Shown one piece after another: positions 56,401 to 64,000 of a stretch of 64,000 nucleotides of DNA. The notes under the pieces were generated by a model. It was given only the letters and a program-made list of their open reading frames with translations, did not search any database and had not been told where the DNA came from. Numbering within the stretch: position 1 is the first letter of the stretch; each line of letters opens with the position of its first letter. Made by a program: the position numbers and the translations under genes. Where the stretch lies: positions 1 through 64,000 of the forward strand of contig JAHLKH010000125.1 in assembly GCA_025526915.1 (NCBI GenBank), read 5' to 3'. This DNA is from Entophlyctis helioformis. Lineage: Eukaryota > Chytridiomycota > Chytridiomycetes > Chytridiales > Chytriomycetaceae.

Positions 56401-59400
56401 CGGGACGGTCTGCTCGGTGAATCCATTCTGGATCAGCAGGTTGCGCAGGTTGGCGTTCATGGCCATGCGCAGAGGCTCGCGAGAAGACACGGACGCCAGG
56501 CTGCCGGCGAGGCTCTGGGCCATAAAGTGTGCCGACTTGCGCATCTTGTCTTCGTTGGGCTCGAGCGCAAAGTCCTTGATAACCAGCTCGCGTGTGGCAA
56601 CAACCGCAATGGTCACACTGCGCTCCACGACAGGCAGCATGATGACCTCGCGGATCGAGCGGTCGATGGCAATGTGCACAATGCGCTTGAGCGACGGCTG
56701 CGTGGTGAAAATGGCGATGTTGGGGTTGAAAGTGATAAACGACGCGAGGTTGGGATATCCGACACCAGTGCCCTCGTCTCCTTGCTCCATGGCAGTGTGG
56801 AGGGCAGCCATGGGAGTGCTGGCTGTGGCGTAGCCAGTCATGGTGGATGGGTTGTGCATGCTGCTGTGCTCTGCGGCCTCTTCGGCAGCAAGGCGCTGCA
56901 TCTGCATGCGCAGGATCTCGGTTGGCTGCACCTCTGTGATGTCCATCTTGAGGTTCTTGCACAGCACCTCAATCTCAAACTTGAGGTTGAGCTTGAGCTC
57001 TGCAAAGTGGTAGAGCTCGACGAGGAGCCGCATGTTGGCCATGAGCCATGGGTTCGGCATGCGGAAGACGCGGCTCGAGCCACTCTGCTCGAGAACCTTG
57101 CAGACAAAGGGAATGACGACAATCAGCCGGCTGCTGCTGTAGCCCTCCATGAGGAGGTCCTTGACCGACAGGTGCTTGTGTCTGATGGGCTTGTTCTTGG
57201 CGAGCGTGATGCCGCCGAGCCAGGTGCCGAGGTTCTTGAGCAGCGTGCGCTCCTGCGACGACGTGACCGTCTTCTCCGAGTTGAGCAGCATGCTGATGTT
57301 GTGCAGGGTCTCGCGCAAAACGTGGTTGTACAGCTGAGGCGCTTCGAGCGAGTCCAAGAAGGAGATGTACAGCGAGTGGAAGTTGGGCTCGATGCTGGCT
57401 CGCTTGACCACGAGGTACTGGCTGAACCAAGCGTAGAACGACGGGTCGAGAATCTCGCGCATGTCGGCGACCTTGTTGTCAAAATTGGCAAACGACAGGT
57501 TGTTGATGATGAACAGGATCTTGTCTTGGATGGCTTCGGACGGGACTTCGGCCGGAGTGTCGCCAGGAGAAAACTCGGGGCTGACAGCCTTGAAGACGGT
57601 GTCGTCTGCTCTGCCCTGGCCAAGAGAACCGCTGCCGCCAGAGCCCTTGAGAAGGCCATTGCCAGCGATGGCCTTGTGGCGAGCGGCGGCGTTCATGTCC
57701 ATGGAGTCTGCGGGTCCTTGGCCCACGCCGCCGCCCATTGCGAGTGACGAGCCGGGGTTGGTCGCCTGCTTCTGCGCGTTCTTGATGGTCTGGATGATCT
57801 CGGGCTGAGCGTCGTGCAGATGATCGATCTGGAGCAGCAGGCCGCAATACTGCGGCCATTCAAACAGACGCGTCTGGAACTGCATGAGCGCCTGCAGGCC
57901 AAACTTGAACAGCTTGGAGCCAACCGGCTGGCGCAGAGCATCGAGAGCAAAGCGCAGCGCCATGCCGAGATCCATGGCCGTGACAATCTGCTTCTGGATG
58001 AGCAGACCAAAGAGAACGCTCGTCACGGCAAGCTCCTTCTCGGGGTAGTCCTTGAAGAACTTGTACTCGTCAAAGAGATTGTAGATGGTGCAGCGGTACA
58101 CTTCCTGGTCGCGCTGGTTCTCCGAGACCTTGAGGCGCTGGAGCATGTCGACGACTTGGTTGATGGACAGCTCGCCCTTGTAGATCTTTTCGTAGTACGA
58201 GTTGGCCTCCTCGTCCACGTCGGATGGGAAGGTGGTGCCCTCGACAAAGGGCACGTCCTCGGCAGCGCCAGCCAGCCGCGGGTATGCCTGCGAGCACATG
58301 GCCAGCACTTCTCTGAAAATGTCGGCGTTCTGCGGCGACATGATGGTGGCGCTCTCATGCAGGATGCGCAGGAAGATGGCGACAATCTCGACCGACAGGG
58401 GGACAGACTGCGCAACCATCTGGGTCGGGTCTTGACGGGCCAGCTGCAGCACAATCTTGGTGTTGAGAAACTCGAGGCACGAGCGGATAAAGTTGTTGCC
58501 ATCGTCGCGGATGTGATCCTGCAGCCACTTTTCGAGGTTGAGGTACTCACGACGCGATGCGAGAGACGCCAGGTCGATCGAGAACGAGTAAGGCTTTGCC
58601 TCGAGGATCTGCGCGAGAGCCTTCATCTCTTGGGCAATGTCGAGGATGCGCGAAAGACAGGAGGGGTCCTTGGAGTGCATGAGCACGAGGCCGGAGATGA
58701 ACAGGCCAGGGGCGACCTGCCACACGCGCGGGAGCACGTATGGCGCGTGCGGGTGGCCGGCCAGGAAGATCATGACAAGGGTCGGGCCATACTCCTTGAT
58801 GATGTTGCTCCACGACGTCAGCAGCTGGGCAAAGCCAAGAAGGATCAGATCGGGGCTCTGCTGGATGCCAAGATCGACGAGGGCCTTGGCTTCGTCGGCA
58901 AAGGGCGAGTCGCCCAGCTCGATGATGCACTGCACGAGATCGAGCGAGTTCCAGGGCGAGACGGCGGCGGATCCAACGACGGAGCGGCCAACGTTTCCCG
59001 GCGGGGTGACGTCGAGCGGCACGACGCGGCGAGGAAGGGTTTTGATCATGGTCAGCAGCTCTGCCGCCATCTGGACGGTGTAGCGCAGGAAGCTGAGCTG
59101 GGCACCCGAGTTGGACCATCGCTCGAGGAACACGTTGGTTGGGAAGAGGTAGATGTCCTGGCGGGGGGATCGACGGCAGAAGGGGCGTGAAGGGGGGTGT
59201 GAGACACACGAGCGACAAGATGAGATGAGACAGGCGAGACACGCGAGACACGCAGCAGCCAAGCGCACCTGCAGCACGGCCTTTGAGGCCTTGAGCACGA
59301 GGGCAAAGCTGTTTGGGTCGGGAAAGGCCATTTCGGGCGTGTCGAGGTTGCGCAGCACGTTGGTCCAGCTGATGCCGGGGTTCTGCGGGCGTGAGACATC

Positions 59401-59994
59401 GAGTGTGAATGCATCGAGTAATGCATCGAGTAATGGATCGAGTGATGCATACATTGCATACATGGCATACAACCACACGAGTCAGTCAGTCAGTCAGTCA
59501 GCTTGAACAGGCACAGCAGCAACAGCAGCCACGGACGCACCAGCTTGACCAGCACCGGGAAGAAGAGGTCAATGTTCCACGTGTTCATGTTGCGCAGCAT
59601 GTCGCACTCGGGCTCGCTGAGGATGCTTGCGGCCAGCGACTGCAGCGTGGCATTCTCGGGCAGCCCCGTGTGCGACAGCGCCATCATGGCCAGCAGGCGA
59701 GCCACGTCGGCCTCGCTGATCTTGGACGCTGCGTTGGACGGGTAGATGCCCACCTGCTCGAGCACGGCCAGGATGACGTTGGACGAGTACGTGGCGCCGT
59801 AGCCGAGCTCCTTGAAGAAGGCGGCGAGCTGGCCAGACTGGGCGTGTGCCTGCGCCTGCGCTTGGGCCTGCGCCTGTGCCTGTGCCTGGGCGTGTTGGCC
59901 AGGGCCTGCAGCGGACAGGGCAGCACCAGCAGAGCCATCCGCAGGACTGCCTGCGGCCGACGCCTTGGGCTGCTGTCCGCTCATGCTGGGACAG
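53440..59994 (-). CDS. NOT1: CCR4-NOT complex scaffold NOT1
   Basis: NOT1 is the scaffold of the CCR4-NOT deadenylase. The gene encodes about 2,000 residues. Exon 1 starts [20 protein letters not shown] with a Gln/Ala repeat, then [21 protein letters not shown] 3.5-kb exon (about 59160-55670) holds the HEAT/MIF4G regions: the segment [20 protein letters not shown] is just upstream, then [20 protein letters not shown], the CAF1-binding MIF4G, the CAF40-binding DUF3819 region, and [20 protein letters not shown]. After smaller exons the NOT-box-binding superfamily domain ends [40 protein letters not shown], stop TAG 53440-53442. Introns are short (70-150 nt). No frame break was found in the long exon, which argues for locally good sequence. 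It is divergent from NAA10 by 265 bp. Confidence 0.95.
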
Positions 59995-60226
59995 GGGGCT
60001 GGGCGGGGGCTGGGCAGGGGCTCTGCGTGCGGGTTGTGAGGTGGGAGGGAGGTGGGCAGAGACCGGGGGTGCGTCTGGCTGCCTGTGTGTGTGCCTGTGT
60101 GTGTGCCTGTGTGCGTCTGCCCAACTGGCAACCAGGCTCAGTGGAGATTGGCGGTTTGGGGCCAACACAAACGGGCGGGCTGCCGCTGATCTTGGCCTCG
60201 CACTGCTCACCACCCAACTCAGCTCA

Positions 60227-60253
60227 ACACACACACACTCACACACACACACA
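60227..60253. repeat. CA microsatellite
   Basis: A CA run, interrupted once by a T, ends 6 nt upstream of the NAA10 start codon in the NOT1/NAA10 divergent promoter. Confidence 0.95.
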
Positions 60254-60259
60254 GGCGAG

Positions 60260-60985
60260 ATGAGCGTTACGATCCGGCAAGCGACGGTGGACGACCTGAT
60301 GCAGATGCAGAACTGCAACCTGTCAAATCTGCCAGAGAACTACCAGATGAAGTACTACATGTACCACGCCCTCACCTGGCCGCAGCTGTCGCACGTTGCT
60401 ATTGACCAGCACACCGGCAAGGTCGTTGGCTACGTCCTCGCCAAGATGTGAGTGTGCTCGGCGAGTCTGTCTGACTGCCTGCCTGTCTGCCTGCCTGCCA
60501 ATCCATCCATCTGCCTGCTTGCTTGTCTGCCTGCCCACCATCCGACCCACTTGAACCAGCCAACTCACGCCGTCTCCTGCCGCCGACATGCCCGCAGGGA
60601 AGAGGACGTCAACGAGCCGTTTGGCCACATCACATCGCTGGCCGTGATGCGCAACTGGCGGAGACTGGGCATTGCCGAGAAGCTCATGACGCAGGCACAA
60701 AAGGCCATGCACGACAACTTCTCGGCCAAGTACGTCACGCTGCATGTGCGCAAGAGCAACCGCGCGGCGCTGCAGCTCTACAGAGACACGCTGCAGTTCA
60801 CCGTGCGCGACATTGAGAAGGGATACTATGCCGACGGCGAGGATGCCTACGCCATGCGCAAGAACCTCGGCCCGCAGCCCGAGGGCAAGGAGGGCAAGGA
60901 TGCAAAGGATGCAAAGGATGCAAAGGAGGGCACAGACGCAAAGGAGCACAAGAAGGACGCGCAGGCGATCGAGCCGTCCAAGTAG
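60260..60985 (+). CDS. NAA10: N-alpha-acetyltransferase 10, NatA catalytic subunit
   Basis: Naa10/Ard1 acetylates N-termini exposed after methionine removal, in complex with Naa15. Two exons (60260-60447, 60598-60985; one 150-nt GT-AG intron) encode about 191 residues. [20 protein letters not shown] and [20 protein letters not shown] match the family's substrate-binding start, including LPENY. The acetyl-CoA motif is [10 protein letters not shown] (R-x-x-G-x-A), followed by [20 protein letters not shown]. The C-terminal tail is a Lys/Asp-rich low-complexity repeat of KDA units, as is usual for Naa10. No break was seen. Confidence 0.96.
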
Positions 60986-61110
60986 TCGTCAACGTCCGCT
61001 TGGTGTTGGCTGTTGAATGAATGGCATATCTGTCGATTGTGCAAGGCGTGGTTCTAGTTTTTGCTTCAATTTGTGTCGAAATCCGTTCTTGCTCAACATC
61101 CACCGTCGTC

Positions 61111-62048
61111 ATGGCCACAACGCAGCAGAAGAGCAAGGCCGACATGAGCGAGATTGAGCTCAAGGCTCTGGAGGAAGCCGAGTTCCAAACAGGCCCGCTC
61201 TCCGTCCTCACGCAGGTGCGTCTCTCTGCGCCTTCCCTCTTGCTGCCTCTTGCCTCCTGTGCTCTGCACGCTGCACTCTGCCGTTGGGCAGCACGCACCA
61301 GCACGGCATGATCGTGCCTGCCTGCGAGCCAGCCCCTTGCAACACCACCCGACGCACTGGCATTGCGTCTCCGACTAACGCCGCCTGGCTGAGCACAGGC
61401 GGTCAAGAACGGCTCGCAGATTCTCATCATGTGCAGGTACACATCCATCCACCTGTCCATCCATCCGTCCGGGTCCTGCATCTCCATCCTCGCACCGTTG
61501 GCCTGAACTGACTCGCTCTCTGCTCCGCTTGCACAGAAACAACCGCAAGCTGCTCGCCAGAGTCAAGGCCTTGTGCGTCCACTGGCATCTTGGCTGCTAC
61601 TGTCCGACTGTGATGCATCTTGCTGACACGGCTTGTCTGCGTATCCATCTGCATTCCGGCCCCGGATCTGGATCTGCTGGCCCAGTGATCGCCACTGCAA
61701 CATGGTTCTGGAGAACGTCAAGGAGGTGAATGCATGCAACGTACAGCATGCACTGTGCTGGCTGGCTGTTTGATGGCTGGCGGGATGGCGGTTGATGGCA
61801 TCGCGACTGACGGGAATGGCACAACCTGGCGCAATCGGCAGATGTGGACAGAGACGCCAAAGACGAGCAAGGGTGTCAAGAAGGCCAAGCCGGTCAACAA
61901 GGACCGGTTCATCTCCAAGATGTTCTTGCGCGGCGACTCTGGTATGCTCTTTTTCGGATGTTTGGCTGGCAAAGTCATGCTGAAGGCACTCTGACTGATC
62001 GTCTTGTCTGCGTAACCAGTTATTCTGGTCCTGAGAAACATTGTTTGA
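61111..62048 (+). CDS. SMD2: small nuclear ribonucleoprotein Sm D2
   Basis: SmD2 is one of the seven Sm-ring proteins of spliceosomal snRNPs. Six tiny exons (61111-61215, 61399-61436, 61537-61572, 61686-61725, 61842-61941, 62020-62048) encode 115 residues. The order is [39 protein letters not shown], then [20 protein letters not shown] (Sm1 motif), [20 protein letters not shown] and [10 protein letters not shown] (Sm2). All splice phases agree and no frame break occurs. Five introns in a 348-nt coding sequence shows how intron-dense this genome is. Confidence 0.97.
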
Positions 62049-62247
62049 GCAGTGGCTGGTTGTTGGGATGATGAACAGACACGGGATGGTATGCAGCAGC
62101 AGCGAACTCACATTGAAAGAGCAGACGGGGATCTGGGTGCACACGCAGTGATGGAGAAGGGCCTGGCGCCACACCACCGACACGGCGTCGCATCGGCATC
62201 CGTTTCAATGAAGACGCGCTTGAAAACAACAATCACTCTCGTTCATT

Positions 62248-62292
62248 CCAAGTCCCTGTTGTCCAAGTCCCTATCGCCCAAGTCCCTGTTGT
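62248..62292. repeat. 15-bp tandem repeat, 3 copies
   Basis: CCAAGTCCCTGTTGT, CCAAGTCCCTATCGC and CCAAGTCCCTGTTGT lie in the 259-bp gap between the convergent SMD2 and NADSYN1 stops. Nothing else was recognised in that gap. Confidence 0.9.
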
Positions 62293-62307
62293 CCAAAGAC
62301 ATCCTTT

Positions 62308-64000
62308 CTAGGATTGCTGCTCGTGCTCCTTAAGGGCTTGGTCGATGCGGCCAAACTGCCAGGTCCATCCCGCATTGTACAGGAACGGACGCAGGTCAAA
62401 CCGGTTGTCATCGGCCGAGTAGCTCGACATGTGGTACGCGGGCGGCAACACGGTGGTCTTGTGGCGGTTGATGGAGTAGAAAAAGAACATCTTCTTGACC
62501 TTGGCCGCAATCTGCACACAAACACAAACACACACACGATCCGATGCAGTCCAGCAGTTGTGTGTAGGTTGTGGTTAGTGCACGGCCGCAGAGGATGGAT
62601 GGTCCCACGAGAAAGCACTGGCTTGCCTCAGTTGGCGACAGGATGCCGCTCCAGTCGACAAGCAGCCGTGAGAACATGGACACGGGCCCCATCTTGTAGA
62701 TCTTGCGAAGTGTTCCAAAAACAGACAGCTCGCGGTATGTCATGCCCATATCGACCTTTGCGTGCGACAGCCACTGTCAGGCATGTCTTGTCGGTGCACA
62801 CGCACCGCCATCCCAAGACTCACCTCGTCCGTCTGCGTGTGCGAGGCTGTGATGGGCTCAAGTTCGGCAGTCGGCGGCGCGTCCAAGAAGGTGGCGAGAA
62901 TGTCCAGATGAGGCACGGACTCGCACATGTGGCGCACACACTTGTTGAGGTCGACCTTGCTGATGCCGCCAATCGGATTGATATCGGCGCTTGAGCAGTC
63001 ATACTTGGTCAGATAGCCGCGGAGTCTGTTTGGAGGTACAGACGGTGAGCCTTTGCAGAAGACAAAGAGGAACGGATAGAGCGACATACGTCTCGTCGAT
63101 GTTGGCGCTGCCGAGCACCAGCAACGAGGCGCGACGGTCGCGTGTCCAAAGCATCAGCTGCGCAAACAGGTAGGCAAGGACCATTCGGAGCCGTGCCTGT
63201 CGTCCAGCACGGCACACATCAGCCACAAAGTCTTGCACAATGCATGGTGATCCGACTGCTCGCGGGCCAACAGCTAACCTGGACATTCTGCAGAGCGAGG
63301 TTTTCGCGGTCCGAGCCGCCATGGACGCGGAACATGGGGGACTTGCCAGTCGCAAGACGGAAGATGCTCAGCATGGCATCCACACCAAGATCGATGTTGA
63401 TGTTGGAGTGGTAGCTATGTATGCAGCAACAGCCCAATGGGGCTGCTTTCAGTCCCTGGCGGCCGCTGAGCACGAGCAAAGCACTCCGGCAGGACTGACC
63501 TGCCGATACGCTCAGACAGGAGCTGGGCACGACTGCGCGTCTCCTGGCTCGAGTTGACAGATCCCATGTAGCATGTGTGTAGAAGCATGCTGTATGCAGT
63601 CATGCGCTACGTGTCAGCAAATGCAAGCATGCCAAGATTGCTCGTTCATCAACCCACCCGCAAATGGACTGGGGCGTGACCGTTGCAACGTCAATCTTTT
63701 CGCCAACAATCGTCTCCAGGTCGCTCAGCACAAGAGCGTCTGGCTCTGATGGGTAGGCAGCACACGCAGAGTTAATCGAATTGCCTCTTAAGGCCCTCCA
63801 ACAACGGCAGACAGGCAAGCCAGAACGCACCCGCAGCAACAAGACGAGCGTGCACAAGCTCGCACATGGAATAGACAATGAGGGCAGACGCGCAACTGTC
63901 AATGCCACCACTCAGCGGCAGAAAGTAGCCGCCAGACTTGGTGCGGCGTAGATAGTCCCACAGCCAGCAGGCTGGGCCAAGACGGATCTCCTCGTCTGGT
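62308..64000 (-). CDS. QNS1: glutamine-dependent NAD+ synthetase, N-terminal part outside window
   Basis: The enzyme amidates deamido-NAD+ to NAD+ with glutamine as ammonia donor. The visible part is the ATP-dependent synthetase domain. [20 protein letters not shown] and [20 protein letters not shown] contain the SGGxDS ATP-pyrophosphatase P-loop. [40 protein letters not shown] and [20 protein letters not shown] follow, then [20 protein letters not shown] and the C-terminal [20 protein letters not shown], with stop TAG at 62308-62310. At least seven exons are joined by short introns. The nitrilase-like glutaminase domain would lie beyond position 64000. Confidence 0.93.

Noticed and set aside
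55654..57747. 697-codon plus-strand ORF opposite NOT1
   Set aside because: It is an exact antisense shadow of the long, well-conserved NOT1 exon and shows no family motifs.

Overview
The window joins two unrelated kinds of DNA. Positions 1 to about 2,711 are AT-rich mitochondrial DNA: the 3' part of cox3, with in-frame TAG codons that fit leucine, and a complete small-subunit rRNA gene. From about 2,711 onward the sequence is GC-rich, intron-dense nuclear DNA of a compact, flagellate fungus-like eukaryote. A zoosporic fungus (chytrid) fits best. The evidence is TAG-as-Leu in the mitochondrion (known from chytrids such as Spizellomyces and Rhizophydium), a giant HYDIN axonemal gene, a CIBAR/FAM92 ciliary gene, a fungal-type E3-binding protein, a Tlg2-type syntaxin, and an intron-rich Fanzor. 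The join near 2,711 is probably an assembly chimera or, less likely, a nuclear mitochondrial insertion.

Nuclear layout. 2.7-5 kb: a C-terminal exon fragment and a pyruvate dehydrogenase E3-binding protein (+). 4.9-9 kb: a Hook dynein-adaptor homolog (-). 9.3-10.2 kb: HDDC2-type HD phosphohydrolase (+). 10.4-11.9 kb: inositol-pentakisphosphate 2-kinase (-), divergent by 60 bp from ATG8 (+, 11.9-12.9 kb). 13.1-15.1 kb: phosphatidylglycerophosphate synthase (+). 15.2-17.7 kb: an R3H-SUZ Q-rich RNA-binding protein (-). 17.9-34.4 kb: HYDIN (+), followed after only 20 nt by CIBAR (+). 35.7-36.7 kb: NAC alpha (-). 37.3-38.9 kb: syntaxin-16/Tlg2 (+). 49.3-53.2 kb: COX4/Cox5 subunit, mRNA-export factor NXT1 and SAGA subunit SGF73/ataxin-7 (all +). 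53.4-60.0 kb: NOT1 scaffold (-). 60.3-62.0 kb: NAA10 and SmD2 (+). 62.3 kb to the end: glutamine-dependent NAD+ synthetase (-, N-terminal part outside the window).

The unusual region is 39.3-49.0 kb. A plus-strand gene of about 21 exons can be read with every splice phase compatible, after two one-base corrections. It joins an XPG/FEN1-like PIN nuclease (N-terminus) to a Fanzor/TnpB-like RuvC plus zinc-ribbon nuclease (C-terminus) in one protein of about 1,800 residues. A divergent, apparently broken minus-strand gene of unknown family lies upstream. A 12-bp direct repeat, TTGAATCCAATT, occurs in AT-rich patches at both edges. This may be a mobile element or its domesticated descendant with two nuclease modules.

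Otherwise the genes are housekeeping: mRNA metabolism (NOT1, NXT1, SGF73, SmD2, R3H-SUZ), trafficking and autophagy (Hook, Tlg2, ATG8), mitochondrial functions (PDX1, PGS1, COX4) and cilia (HYDIN, CIBAR). Single-base gaps that break otherwise well-conserved exons recur in several genes, so the assembly probably carries residual indel errors. Exon coordinates were derived by eye from GT/AG (occasionally GC/AG) signals and reading-frame continuity.
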